From NCBI GenBank assembly GCA_963711465.1, contig CAVQEG010000001.1, forward strand, positions 2,232,001-2,296,000: DNA of 64,000 nt, written 5' to 3'. Within the stretch, counting starts at the first letter, position 1; each line of letters starts with the position of its first letter. The position numbers and the translations under genes are program-made. The notes beneath the pieces are model-generated. The model was not told the DNA's origin and did no database searches. It worked only from the letters and a program-made list of their open reading frames with translations. Positions 8,112 to 16,971 of this stretch are shown here, in pieces. Source of the stretch: CAVQEG01 sp963711465 (GTDB lineage Bacteria > Bacteroidota > Ignavibacteria > OLB7).

Positions 8112-10058
8112 ATGCACACTGGAAAATTCACAACTGCCGTCCTCGCGTTGGTGGCGCTGGCGACACTCGCGCCGGTTCCGTCGCGTGCCCAGACAACCGG
8201 CGACGAGTGGGCGCGCTGGTGGTACGGTGCCTACGGCGGCGTGAACGTCAATCTGTTCAGCGGTGAAGTCCACGACCTCGATGCCATGCATACCGGCGTC
8301 GCCGCACCGAATGGATTCACCGACGGCTCCGGTCTCGGCCTGCATATCGGCGGACTCGTCGAGTACAACTCCAATGCGCTGCTCGGCTTCACGCTCATGG
8401 CCGGCTACGACAACCATACCGTCGACTTCACCGACGTCACAACCGACAGTACTTCCGAGTCGCTCTCGACCGGATTCAGCTACCTGTCGATCGAACCGAA
8501 CCTGCGCATCAACCTCGGCAATAGGAACTTCCACCTCATGCTCGGTCCGAGCATGGCAATCAACCTCGCCAAGGGCTACACCTATTCGCTGACGATCCCG
8601 GCGACCACCGTGACCACGAGCGCCGATGCCGAAAACGTCCGGTCGGTCGTCTTCGGTGGTCAGGCCGGACTCGGTTACGACATTCCGCTGGCCGGACCCG
8701 ACGCCGATCCGCAGGTGCTGCTGACCCCCTTCGCGCAGTTCCGCATCGGTCAGAATCTCTTCGAGCCACCCAGCGGCAGCGCCAACGACTTCGCGCTCAA
8801 CACCGTCCGCGCGGGCATCGCTCTCAAATTCGGCGCAGCTCCGACCCCGCCGAAGCCGCCGGAAGAGCAGCCCGGTGCCACCGCGTTCGATCTCCGCACG
8901 CCGCCGGTGATCACGACCAGCCGCCGTATCGAGGAAACCTTCCCGATGCGCAACTACATCTTCTTCGACCCCGGCTCCGCCTCGATTCCCTCCCGCTACG
9001 TCACACTCTCGCAAAGCGATGCGAATTCATTCCGTGAGGAACAGCTCCTTCGCTCCGACGTCGAGACCGGCGCCGGTAACAAGGATCAGGTTCGCTCCAA
9101 GCGTCAGATGCAGGCCTACTACAATCTGCTCAACGTTGTGGGCGATCGGATGCGTCGTAATCCCGAGGCCAACATCGGCCTCTCCGGCGCGGCAAACGGC
9201 GATGCCGATATGGGACGCCAGATGGCTGCCAACGTCCGTGACTATCTGGTCAACACCTTCGGTATCGATCCGTCCCGCATCAAAGTCGAAGGCGTGGCAA
9301 TGCCGGCCAATCGCTCCGGTTCCGGCGGCTCGACCGGTGCCGACAAGAAGCTCATCGACGCCGAGAACTACCGTGTGACGATCGAGGGACCGCAGGAGAT
9401 CCTCAAGCCGATCGCCATCGTTACGCGCGAAGAGGAGCCGATCGACAACGACATCGTCGTCACGATCCCCAGGGATCCGACCGTTACCGCGTGGTCGGTC
9501 GACGTGCGCGGTGGTGACATCATGCGCAGCTACGGTCCGTACCGCAACACGACAACCGCGCGCATCGACGGCAAGGAGGTGCTCGGCTCCCATAAGGACG
9601 GCCGCTTCCAGGCCAAGGTGATCGCACAGCACACCGATGGTACGCAGACCGTCAGCCAGGTGCGCGACTTCTACCTCGTTCGTGCAGACGATGAGGAGGA
9701 AGCCACCGCCAATCGCTACTCGATCCTCTTCGAGTTCGACGAGTCGAAGACCGTGCAGACCTACCAGAAGTTCCTCACCGAGACGGTCGCGCCGCAGATT
9801 CCAGACGGCGCGACCGTGATCATTCACGGTCACACCGACGAGATCGGCGATCCGCAGCACAACATGGAGCTCTCGCAGCATCGCGCCGAGGAGGCGCAGC
9901 GCGTGCTCGCCTCCGCGCTGCAGGCCGCCGGTAAGAAGGTCACCTTCGACGCCTATGGATTCGGCGAGAACGCCGACCGCGCACCGTTCAACAACTCGCT
10001 GCCGGAGCAGCGGTACTACAACCGCACGGTCGTGATCGAGGTCGTTCCGCAGATCTGA
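8112..10058 (+). CDS. OmpA-family outer membrane protein with N-terminal beta-barrel
   Basis: 648 aa from the ATG at 8112 (the open frame extends upstream only through repeats). The signal peptide ends around VPSRAQ (residue ~26). Residues ~35-255 alternate aromatic and small residues as in an eight- to ten-strand barrel. After a Pro-rich linker (TPPKPPEE) there is a long periplasmic region. The C terminus (~540-645) is an OmpA peptidoglycan-binding domain: ILFEFDES, then HGHTDEIG, then LSQHRAEEAQRV, with the conserved Asp and Arg for diaminopimelate binding. It is longer than classic OmpA (~350 aa). It should tether the outer membrane to the wall. A TATATTCG promoter-like box (one mismatch to TAnnTTTG) is at 7975-7982, and a strong terminator follows at 10099-10131. 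Confidence 0.9.
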   Translation: MHTGKFTTAVLALVALATLAPVPSRAQTTGDEWARWWYGAYGGVNVNLFSGEVHDLDAMHTGVAAPNGFTDGSGLGLHIGGLVEYNSNALLGFTLMAGYDNHTVDFTDVTTDSTSESLSTGFSYLSIEPNLRINLGNRNFHLMLGPSMAINLAKGYTYSLTIPATTVTTSADAENVRSVVFGGQAGLGYDIPLAGPDADPQVLLTPFAQFRIGQNLFEPPSGSANDFALNTVRAGIALKFGAAPTPPKPPEEQPGATAFDLRTPPVITTSRRIEETFPMRNYIFFDPGSASIPSRYVTLSQSDANSFREEQLLRSDVETGAGNKDQVRSKRQMQAYYNLLNVVGDRMRRNPEANIGLSGAANGDADMGRQMAANVRDYLVNTFGIDPSRIKVEGVAMPANRSGSGGSTGADKKLIDAENYRVTIEGPQEILKPIAIVTREEEPIDNDIVVTIPRDPTVTAWSVDVRGGDIMRSYGPYRNTTTARIDGKEVLGSHKDGRFQAKVIAQHTDGTQTVSQVRDFYLVRADDEEEATANRYSILFEFDESKTVQTYQKFLTETVAPQIPDGATVIIHGHTDEIGDPQHNMELSQHRAEEAQRVLASALQAAGKKVTFDAYGFGENADRAPFNNSLPEQRYYNRTVVIEVVPQI

Positions 10059-10098
10059 ACGCGACGGGCGGAACGTGGTGGAATTCGGACGACATGAA

Positions 10099-10131
10099 AA
10101 CGCCCCGGCAGCCATGTGCTGCCGGGGCGTT
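10099..10131. terminator. Strong intrinsic terminator, probably bidirectional
   Basis: AACGCCCCGGCAG (10099-10111) pairs perfectly over 13 bp with CTGCCGGGGCGTT (10119-10131) around a 7-nt loop. It is flanked by GAAAA on the left and CGTTCATTC on the right. It lies between the converging ompA-like gene and the 10205-10717 gene and can serve both. Confidence 0.85.
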
Positions 10132-10204
10132 CGTTCATTCGAACGTCTGAATTCGCACCCGTAATCCGATCGGGATCTTCGCCGGGAACGAATTCGAGAG
10201 AATA

Positions 10205-10717
10205 TCAGTCGGGCAGGTAGTACTCGACGCCGACGTGGCCTCCGAAGATCCCGAAGTTCTTCTGATCATTCGGCGCATCGGACAGACCGACACTGATCAC
10301 CTGCACGATCACGAACGCTCCGAAGTTGCGGTTGACGTAGTACTGCAGGCCGGCACCCGCGTCGATCGCAAGCGCGGTCGTGCTTACGGATTCATCCGTC
10401 AGCGGGTTCGTCGTCGACATGCTGTTGATCTCAAGTCCGGCGTAGAAGATCGGGTTGACGGGACCTTCGAGCAGGAACTTCAGCCACGGTTCGAACGCCC
10501 ACCGCGTGTCGGCGTCGCCGGTGATGAACGACAGGGTACCAAAGATCTGAATGGAGGGATCGATGGCGTACTGAATGCCCGCGCCGAACGTGCTGGCGTG
10601 GATTCCGAAGCCCGAGACCGTGGCACTGCGACCCTGCTGCGCCAGTGCGCCGGTCGCGCCCACGACCAGAAGCATTGCCACCAGCAGGAACGAGCGGAAC
10701 GTTGTTGCGACTTTCAT
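10205..10717 (-). CDS. Small outer-membrane beta-barrel protein
   Basis: 170 aa. The start is placed at the ATG at 10717 because GAGGA stands 6 nt upstream; a TTG twelve bases earlier would absorb that site. The signal peptide is VATTFRSFLLVAMLLVV to ALAQ. The mature ~140 residues alternate hydrophobic and polar residues with aromatic girdle positions and end in VGVEYYLPD, compatible with an eight-stranded barrel. No specific family is recognised. It converges on the OmpA-family gene across the shared terminator. The role is unknown. Confidence 0.75.
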   Translation of the reverse strand: MKVATTFRSFLLVAMLLVVGATGALAQQGRSATVSGFGIHASTFGAGIQYAIDPSIQIFGTLSFITGDADTRWAFEPWLKFLLEGPVNPIFYAGLEINSMSTTNPLTDESVSTTALAIDAGAGLQYYVNRNFGAFVIVQVISVGLSDAPNDQKNFGIFGGHVGVEYYLPD

Positions 10718-10972
10718 GTACGTCCTCAATGGAATGTGACAGGATGGAACGTTGACGGTACCCGACTCCGGGAGGGGCGGCCGGCCCGTCAGTGCCGGCC
10801 CCGATTGCGGGCAAACATCGCGACGGTGCGGACCTTATCCAAACAAGCCCGGGCGGGCGGGCCGCGACCGAAGGTACCGCGGTCGTTCGGATGTACCGTC
10901 GCGCGCCGCGTCGCAACTTCGAGGCCAATCTTCGACCGACGCGACGCTCCAGCGCTGCCCATCGCGATTGCG
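10718..10972. other. Divergent intergenic region before the TPR/Ton operon
   Basis: The gap between the divergent genes starting at 10717 (minus) and 11059 (plus) is 341 bp. Apart from the TATCTTTG box at 10973-10980 nothing definite is seen. The GC-rich inverted stretch around 10773-10805 (GGGGCGGCCGGCCCG) is a possible hairpin. Confidence 0.4.
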
Positions 10973-10980
10973 TATCTTTG
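10973..10980 (+). promoter_or_regulatory. Promoter -7 box of the TPR/Ton operon
   Basis: TATCTTTG matches TAnnTTTG exactly and lies 78 bp before the GTG at 11059. No convincing TTG -33 element is visible at the expected distance. Confidence 0.5.
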
Positions 10981-11058
10981 CCGCCTGAATTCTGCCCGTC
11001 ATCATGCGCACCTGACGAGGTCCGACCCATTCCTTGTCCAAACAGCCGCACGTCCACA

Positions 11059-14000
11059 GTGAATTCTCCCTCGGTTTCCGCCGCGATCCTCGTCGCGCTC
11101 TGCGGTCTGCTCTGTCGCTTCGCTGCGCCGGAGCAGGTGGCCGCACAGCCGCGTACCGAGGCAGCGCGGTCGCTCGACGCTGCCGTCGAGGCGCTGACGC
11201 CGCTCGTCGACAGAGGTGAGTACGTGCTCGCCATCCAGCGCCTGCAGAGCGCACTCGATTCGGCCGACGTCGGCGTCGATCGCTCCGATGCGCTGTTCCT
11301 CATGGCACGCGCCAGCTTCCTGGCCGGACGCTTCCATCCCGCGGCACAGACCGCGCGGCGCCTCCTGGCCGCCTACCCCGACTTCGTCCATGCCGACGAA
11401 GCGCTCTACATCGCCGCGATCTCCGAAATCGAGAACGACCATCCCGAGGATGCCGAGCCCGCATTGCGTCGCCTCAGCGCGCTCGACTCGCCCCGCGGCG
11501 GAGCGGCCCACTACTGGCTGGCACGCCTGGCCGCCGACCGCGGAAGTCTCGATACCGCCCTCGATCTGCTCGAGCCCGCCATCGAGGCGCCACCCCACGA
11601 ATTCTCCGACGATGCCCACTACCTCCGCGGCTGGATCGCCGAAGGTCGTGATAGTCTCTCGGCCGCTGCTGCCGACTATCGCACCATCCTCGACGACTTC
11701 CCCGACAGCGATCTGCGGCTCGACGCGCAGCTTCGCCTCGGTGTCATCGATGCTCGCCGCGGTCAGTACGAATCGGCCATCACCCTGCTGCAGAGTCTTA
11801 CCCCCCAGACCGACCGCCAGCGCGAGGAACGCCTCTTCTACCTCGGAGAGTCCAGCGCCGCCCTCGGTCGGCAGGAGCAGGCGCTGGAATACTTCACCGA
11901 ACACCTTCGCGAGTTCCCCACGAGCACACGCAACCGCGAGGCACGCTACGGTGCCGGCTACGCTCTGCTGAAGCTCCAGCGATGGGCGCAGGCGATCACG
12001 ACGTTCGGCTACCTCCAGGACGGTGTCGATTCGATCGCCGCCGCCGCCTCCTACCAGATCGCCGCCATCGAGATCAATCAGGGTGATACCGCCAGCGCGG
12101 TGCGCACCCTCCACTCGCTGCTGCATCGCCTTCCCTACGAATCGTTCAGCGACAACGCCAACTACCTGATGGGGAGGATTCAATACCGACGGGAGAAGTA
12201 TGACTCCGCACGGCACTACCTGCTCATCGCCGCGCGACAGTTTCCAGAAAGCGAAATCCGCCCCGAGTCCTACTACCTCCTCGCCGAGTCCTACAACGCA
12301 CTGGACAACTACGACAACGCGCAGTACAACTTCGCCCGCGTGCGCGCCGTCGGCGCCACCGGCGCGCTCTACTACCGCTCGCTGCTGCGCGAAGCCGTCA
12401 TGCTCTACCACCTCGGCCGGTTCTACAGCGGCGTCAACCGCCTGCGCGAGTACGTCGGCGACGATCCCGACGGACCCGATATCGAGGAGGCGATCTTCTG
12501 GCTCGGTGAATCCCTCTACCAGCATGGCGCCTACGACGAAGCCGAACGGTACTTCCAGCAGCACGTCGATCGCTTCGCCAATACGTCCTGGAGTGCAGAG
12601 GCGCTCTACGGACTTGCCTGGGCGGAATTCAGACAGAAGAAATTCAGGGAGTCGGCCGATGCGTTCGAGCAGTTCCTCAAACGCTACCCCGAGAGCGATC
12701 ACGCGGTCGATGCAACGATTCGTCTGGCCGACGACTACCGCTACCTCAAGCAGTACGACAAGGCGATCGCCACGTACGAATCCGTCGGGGGCAGCGCCGC
12801 TACGGGTGCCCGTGCCGAAGAGGCGCGCTTTCGCCTCGCCCAGGCACTCTACGAAATGGGCGAGGTCGATCGCTCGGTCGGCGCCTTCAAGGCGCTTGTC
12901 CACGATTTCCCGAAGTCGAAGCTCGTCGACGTCTACGCGTTCAACATCGGCCAGATCTACCGTGAGCAGGGACGCGATTCGCTCGCCCTCGCGCAGCTCG
13001 ACACGTTCGTCGACGACTACGGCCAGAGCCGCCTGATGCCGCAGGCGCTCTTCACCATCGGCGACATCCACTACGATGCGATGCGCTACGACACGGCCTA
13101 CGCCTACTACCGGCGCGTGCTCGACGAGTATCCCGCAAGCCCCGTCGTTCCCGATGCACTCAACGCCGTTCGCTATGCGCTCGAAGCGATGGGACGCGGA
13201 CGCGAGGCGGTCGATGTGATCGATGAATTCGAGAAGAAGAATCCCAGCCGCCTGCCCGCCGATTCGCTCACAATGCGCAAGGCGGAAATCCTCTTCTCCC
13301 AGGGCGACTACGATGCGGCGATCGCGATGTACCGGTCGCTCATCGATCAGAACCCGAGCAGCGGTCTGCATCCGGATGCGCTCTACCAGATCGCCCGTAC
13401 CTACTCGCTCTTCGGCAAGCGCGACAGCGCGCTGATGGTCTATCGCGATGTCGTGGAGACGTTCCCCGAAAGCGAGGCCGCCGCCCAGGCGCTCGTCGAT
13501 CGGGGCAACCTGCTGATGAAGCTCGATCGACCCGCCGCCGCCGCCGCCGACTTCCAGGGATTCCTCGAACGCTTCCCGGGTCGACAACGCGCCACCGAAG
13601 CATCCTACGGACTCGGCGCCGCCATGCTCGCGCAGGCCGATACCGCCGCGGCCGAGGCCCAGTGGCGCGGCCTGATCGATTCGGCCGCCGTCGACGAGGA
13701 CGACATCTTCGTCGACCGCGGACGCCTCGCGCTGGCGCAGCTGGTCGCCTCCCGAGGAGATCGCGAAGAAGCCCTCGATCTGCTTGCCCACATCGTCTCA
13801 CGCCGACTCGATTACGTCGCCGCCGAAGCGCTGCTGGTCCGCGCACGCCTGCTCATGCAGGCCAACGATCTCTCCGGTGCACTCGCGGAACTCAGACGAC
13901 TGACGACCGACTTCGACACCTACACCGAGTACTCCGAACCGGGGATGCTGCTGCTGGGTGAACTGCACGAGAAGCTGACCAACTACGATGCGGCGCGCCA

Positions 14001-14091
14001 GACCTACACCCAGCTTGCCGAGAAGACCAATCAGGATTCGATACGCGAGGAAGCCGAAGCCCGCCTCCGCCGTCTGAAGGGGCGGCGATGA
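11059..14091 (+). CDS. Giant periplasmic TPR-repeat protein, first gene of Ton-like operon
   Basis: 1010 aa. The GTG at 11059 is the only start that places a signal peptide (SAAILVALCGLLCRFAAP to VAAQ) at the N terminus; no in-frame ATG precedes it after the last stop. The rest is about 25 tetratricopeptide units with the recurring pattern Y-x-x-A-L, then FP-x-S-x-x-x-x-x-A-x-Y, as in YbgF/CpoB and BamD-like outer-membrane TPR proteins but far longer. The gene overlaps the next start by 4 nt (ATGA), so translation is coupled to the barrel gene. A scaffold role at the periplasmic face of the outer membrane, delivering or organising Ton energy, is inferred from the operon (barrel, ExbB, ExbD, TonB-like). 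Confidence 0.87.
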   Translation: MNSPSVSAAILVALCGLLCRFAAPEQVAAQPRTEAARSLDAAVEALTPLVDRGEYVLAIQRLQSALDSADVGVDRSDALFLMARASFLAGRFHPAAQTARRLLAAYPDFVHADEALYIAAISEIENDHPEDAEPALRRLSALDSPRGGAAHYWLARLAADRGSLDTALDLLEPAIEAPPHEFSDDAHYLRGWIAEGRDSLSAAAADYRTILDDFPDSDLRLDAQLRLGVIDARRGQYESAITLLQSLTPQTDRQREERLFYLGESSAALGRQEQALEYFTEHLREFPTSTRNREARYGAGYALLKLQRWAQAITTFGYLQDGVDSIAAAASYQIAAIEINQGDTASAVRTLHSLLHRLPYESFSDNANYLMGRIQYRREKYDSARHYLLIAARQFPESEIRPESYYLLAESYNALDNYDNAQYNFARVRAVGATGALYYRSLLREAVMLYHLGRFYSGVNRLREYVGDDPDGPDIEEAIFWLGESLYQHGAYDEAERYFQQHVDRFANTSWSAEALYGLAWAEFRQKKFRESADAFEQFLKRYPESDHAVDATIRLADDYRYLKQYDKAIATYESVGGSAATGARAEEARFRLAQALYEMGEVDRSVGAFKALVHDFPKSKLVDVYAFNIGQIYREQGRDSLALAQLDTFVDDYGQSRLMPQALFTIGDIHYDAMRYDTAYAYYRRVLDEYPASPVVPDALNAVRYALEAMGRGREAVDVIDEFEKKNPSRLPADSLTMRKAEILFSQGDYDAAIAMYRSLIDQNPSSGLHPDALYQIARTYSLFGKRDSALMVYRDVVETFPESEAAAQALVDRGNLLMKLDRPAAAAADFQGFLERFPGRQRATEASYGLGAAMLAQADTAAAEAQWRGLIDSAAVDEDDIFVDRGRLALAQLVASRGDREEALDLLAHIVSRRLDYVAAEALLVRARLLMQANDLSGALAELRRLTTDFDTYTEYSEPGMLLLGELHEKLTNYDAARQTYTQLAEKTNQDSIREEAEARLRRLKGRR

Positions 14092-15818
14092 TCAGCACTC
14101 CGAATTCGAACGAACCTGCCCGACTCCGCCCGATGAAGAAATTCGACCCACCCGTGCGTCGCGTGCTGCGAGCGTTCGTGCTGCTTGCAACGCTGCTGCT
14201 GCTCCCGGCTGCTGCCATGGCGCAGAACACCGGTGACACCGCGAAGTCCTCGCTGCCCAAACTCGACGTCGAGGATGTGATCGTCATCGGCCGTTCGAGC
14301 GTCGTCCTCCCGGCCGCACGCAAAGGCGAGGTCTACGACACGACCGTCATGAAACTCACCGGACGCGATTCGCTGCTCTTCGGCGATCGCATGTCCTACC
14401 TCGGCGGAAGTGGCGGCCTGCTGCCCGCCTACCGCGAGTTCCAGTCCCCCCTGCGCGCCACCCTCGAAGGAAGCATCGGCTCCTACATCTCGCCGCACGG
14501 CCGGGGTCACGTCGAATTCATCCGTCCCTCCTTCGACGTCTTCGGAACGCTCGACTACGCTTCGACCCAGGGACACATCGACAGCGCCGCCGCCTCGTCG
14601 GTGCTGGCCGAACTCGGCGGCAGCATCGTGATGCCCGGCGACCGCGTGATTCCCCGTCAGCGGCTCAGCGGCGACCTCGAGTGGATCGACGGCAACTACA
14701 CACTCTACGGCAACCCCGTCCTGCCGGTGGACCGATCGCGCTCCGGACTGCGCGTTCGACTCGGTCTCAGGAGCGAGGAACGCACGCCGGTCGAATACGG
14801 AATCGATATCGGCATCGCCTCCACGAGCGTCGAGGACACGTACGCCGACACGACGGTCGCGACCGTCTCCGCGCTGTCGCCCGATCTCGCCCTCGACGTC
14901 GGACTGAACCTCGACTCGATCCACCTCGGCGCACGCGTCGACTACGCGGTCACCTCGCTGCAGTATTCGTCCTCGACCCGCTCGCCGTCGAATCTCGTCG
15001 TCGGCGCCAACCTCGAGGTGCGTCCGACCGACTGGCTCCGCGTCATCGGTGGAATCGGATACGGACGGGGCGAATTCTCCGACAGCGGTTCGGTCTCCGC
15101 CGTGCTGCCGAACGCCGCACTCTGGTTGCGCGCCGCCGACGGACTGGCGCTGTTCGCACGATTCTCCAGCGAACTCAGGACGGCGTCGTATCGCAATCGG
15201 CTGTTCGAAGCGCCGTACGCCGAGGCACAGATGCCCATGCGCCCGGAGTACGTTCCGGCCAGCGTCGCGGCCGGACTGCAGACGATCAACGGCACCGTCG
15301 ACCTGGAAGCCGAAGGGTTCCTCGAGCTTGCCGAGAACACGCCGGTGGTGGTGGCCACCGCGCCGGGCGAACTCGCCTGGACGCACGTCGACTCGCGGTC
15401 GATGGGACTGCGCGCCCACGCAAGCATCCGGCTGATCCCGTCGGTCGAGCTGGCCGGCGACCTGGTGGCGCGACGGGCGGTCGAGACCGGAAGTGATCGC
15501 GCCCTGCCGATGACGCCTGCAATCGATCTCGACGGTCGCCTCACGTGGTCGATCAGCGACGCGCTCGACGTCTTCGGCACCGTGCGGTTCGAATCTCCCC
15601 AGGAAGTCACCTACCTCGACGGAGCCCTGCTGGCCGAGGAGCTTTCGTCACGATTCCTCGTCGGCGGCGGCGCCCGCTATCGCCTCACAGGACCGCTCGA
15701 GCTCTTCGCCGAGGTGAGCAATCTGTTCAATCAGGACTACGATCTCTGGCACGGCTACTCCGCGCCCGGCCTGGAGATCCGAGGCGGCGCGCGCCTGGTA
15801 TTCGGCGACCTCCGATAA
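14088..15818 (+). CDS. Outer membrane beta-barrel protein, TonB-dependent-receptor-like C terminus
   Basis: 576 aa from the ATG at 14088; a second ATG at 14133 (MKKFD) gives a tighter signal peptide (VLRAFVLLATLLLLP to AAAMAQ). The early mature part, LDVEDVIVIGRSSVV, resembles a short Ton-box/plug entry. The bulk is amphipathic barrel. The C terminus LFAEVSNLFNQDYDLWHGY to GGARLVF matches the last strands of TonB-dependent receptors (N-LF-x-x-x-Y). It is shorter than typical receptors (650-900 aa) and no full plug domain is obvious. It is coupled by overlap to the TPR gene and followed after 19 bp by exbB, so it is likely energised by the ExbBD-TonB-like proteins encoded downstream. The substrate is unknown. 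Confidence 0.8.
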   Translation: MISTPNSNEPARLRPMKKFDPPVRRVLRAFVLLATLLLLPAAAMAQNTGDTAKSSLPKLDVEDVIVIGRSSVVLPAARKGEVYDTTVMKLTGRDSLLFGDRMSYLGGSGGLLPAYREFQSPLRATLEGSIGSYISPHGRGHVEFIRPSFDVFGTLDYASTQGHIDSAAASSVLAELGGSIVMPGDRVIPRQRLSGDLEWIDGNYTLYGNPVLPVDRSRSGLRVRLGLRSEERTPVEYGIDIGIASTSVEDTYADTTVATVSALSPDLALDVGLNLDSIHLGARVDYAVTSLQYSSSTRSPSNLVVGANLEVRPTDWLRVIGGIGYGRGEFSDSGSVSAVLPNAALWLRAADGLALFARFSSELRTASYRNRLFEAPYAEAQMPMRPEYVPASVAAGLQTINGTVDLEAEGFLELAENTPVVVATAPGELAWTHVDSRSMGLRAHASIRLIPSVELAGDLVARRAVETGSDRALPMTPAIDLDGRLTWSISDALDVFGTVRFESPQEVTYLDGALLAEELSSRFLVGGGARYRLTGPLELFAEVSNLFNQDYDLWHGYSAPGLEIRGGARLVFGDLR

Positions 15819-15837
15819 CCAACAACCATTCTACCCG

Positions 15838-16518
15838 ATGTCGATACTGGAACTCTATCTGACGGGCGGCTGGGTGATGCACCTGATCCTGCTCTGTTCG
15901 ATCATCGCCTTGTACGTCGCCGTTGAGCGCTGGCTGGAGATCCGACGCGCCAGAGAGGTGCCGAAGGGATACACGCAGGAACTTCGCGGCTTCATCCGCA
16001 AGGGCGACGTGCAGAGCGCCGTCCTCTACGTGACGAGATTCGACATTCCGATCAGTCGCGTCGTCAACGCGGGACTGCAGAAGGTGCATCGCGGCGACGC
16101 GCGCGTACAGCAGGCGATGGAGGATCAGGGCCGTACCGAGGCGACCGAACTGGAGAAGCACATGGGAATACTGGCGACGATGGCCGGCGTCGCTCCGCTG
16201 CTCGGATTCCTCGGAACCGTCGTGGGCATCGCCGTTACGTTCAATCAGATCGCCGTACATGGTGGTGAGGTCTCGGCCGATCTGCTCGCCGACGGTATCT
16301 CCCAGGCGCTCTATACGACCGTGTTCGGTCTGATCGTCGGCATCCCCACCTTCGCCGTCTACAACTACCTGCAGAGCCGGATTCAGCAGACCCTCGGCCG
16401 ACTCGAAACGGCCGCGCGCGAGACCTTCGATCTCCTCGAAGAGGAACTCCCCGCGGAGCTTGCGCCCGCCGTCCGGACGCAGCCGGCTCCCGCGGCACCC
16501 GATGCGACGCGGAGGTAA
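15838..16518 (+). CDS. exbB: MotA/TolQ/ExbB proton channel family protein
   Basis: 226 aa. Three membrane spans are visible: ~10-32 (WVMHLILLCSIIALYVAV), ~114-137 (GILATMAGVAPLLGFLGTV) and ~150-180 (LADGISQALYTTVFGLIVG). The conserved loop IATMAGVAPLLGFLGTVVG-type motif of ExbB/TolQ is present. With ExbD (3 bp downstream) it forms the inner-membrane proton-driven motor. The Ala/Pro-rich C-terminal tail is dispensable-looking. ExbB and TolQ cannot be separated by sequence alone; the adjacent TonB-like gene and receptor-like barrel favour ExbB. Confidence 0.92.
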   Translation: MSILELYLTGGWVMHLILLCSIIALYVAVERWLEIRRAREVPKGYTQELRGFIRKGDVQSAVLYVTRFDIPISRVVNAGLQKVHRGDARVQQAMEDQGRTEATELEKHMGILATMAGVAPLLGFLGTVVGIAVTFNQIAVHGGEVSADLLADGISQALYTTVFGLIVGIPTFAVYNYLQSRIQQTLGRLETAARETFDLLEEELPAELAPAVRTQPAPAAPDATRR

Positions 16519-16521
16519 ACG

Positions 16522-16935
16522 ATGCGCTTCACCCGTACATCCAACGAACGGTACCTCGCGGCGTTCAACTTCTCGTCGCTGACCGACATCGTCATGCTGC
16601 TGCTGATCTTCTTCCTGCTGACCAGCTCGTTCGTTACGACCCAGGGTCTCGACGTCGTTCTTCCCGAGGCCGTACAGGCCCAACCGGAGCAGCGCGCACG
16701 GCTGAACGTGAGCATGGATGAGGACCGAAAGATTACCGTCAACGACAGGTCGGCGACGTTGCAGACGTTGCAGACGGTGGTGTCGCAGGAGATCGGTGGC
16801 GACACCGCAAAGACCATCGTGCTGCGCATCGACAAGACGATTCCCTACGCCGAGGTCGTCCATGTGCTCGACATCGTCAAGGCCGCCGGGGGACGACGCT
16901 TCTTCCTGGCGACCGACCGCACTACATCGGACTAA
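16522..16935 (+). CDS. exbD: ExbD/TolR family protein
   Basis: 137 aa. A single N-terminal membrane span (SLTDIVMLLLIFFLLTSSF, ~18-37) carries the family's key Asp in LTDIVM. The periplasmic domain ends DIVKAAGGRRFFLATD, the usual ExbD/TolR close. It is the motor partner of the ExbB-like protein, 3 bp upstream. The stop lies inside a 14-bp triplicated sequence (16921-16962), so the C terminus may have been changed recently by that duplication. Confidence 0.92.
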   Translation: MRFTRTSNERYLAAFNFSSLTDIVMLLLIFFLLTSSFVTTQGLDVVLPEAVQAQPEQRARLNVSMDEDRKITVNDRSATLQTLQTVVSQEIGGDTAKTIVLRIDKTIPYAEVVHVLDIVKAAGGRRFFLATDRTTSD

Positions 16936-16962
16936 CTACATCGGCCTGACTACATCGGACTG
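16921..16962. repeat. 14-bp tandem triplication across the exbD stop
   Basis: ACTACATCGGACTA, ACTACATCGGCCTG and ACTACATCGGACTG stand head to tail. The first copy contains the last exbD codons and, with the following base, its TAA. Because 14 is not a multiple of three, each copy offers a stop in another frame. Confidence 0.9.
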
Positions 16963-16971
16963 ATCGAATTC

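Noticed and set aside
11002..13791. Long minus-strand open frame of ~929 codons
   Set aside because: Antisense of the TPR protein; high-GC codon bias creates the open frame, while the sense strand shows a clear TPR pattern.
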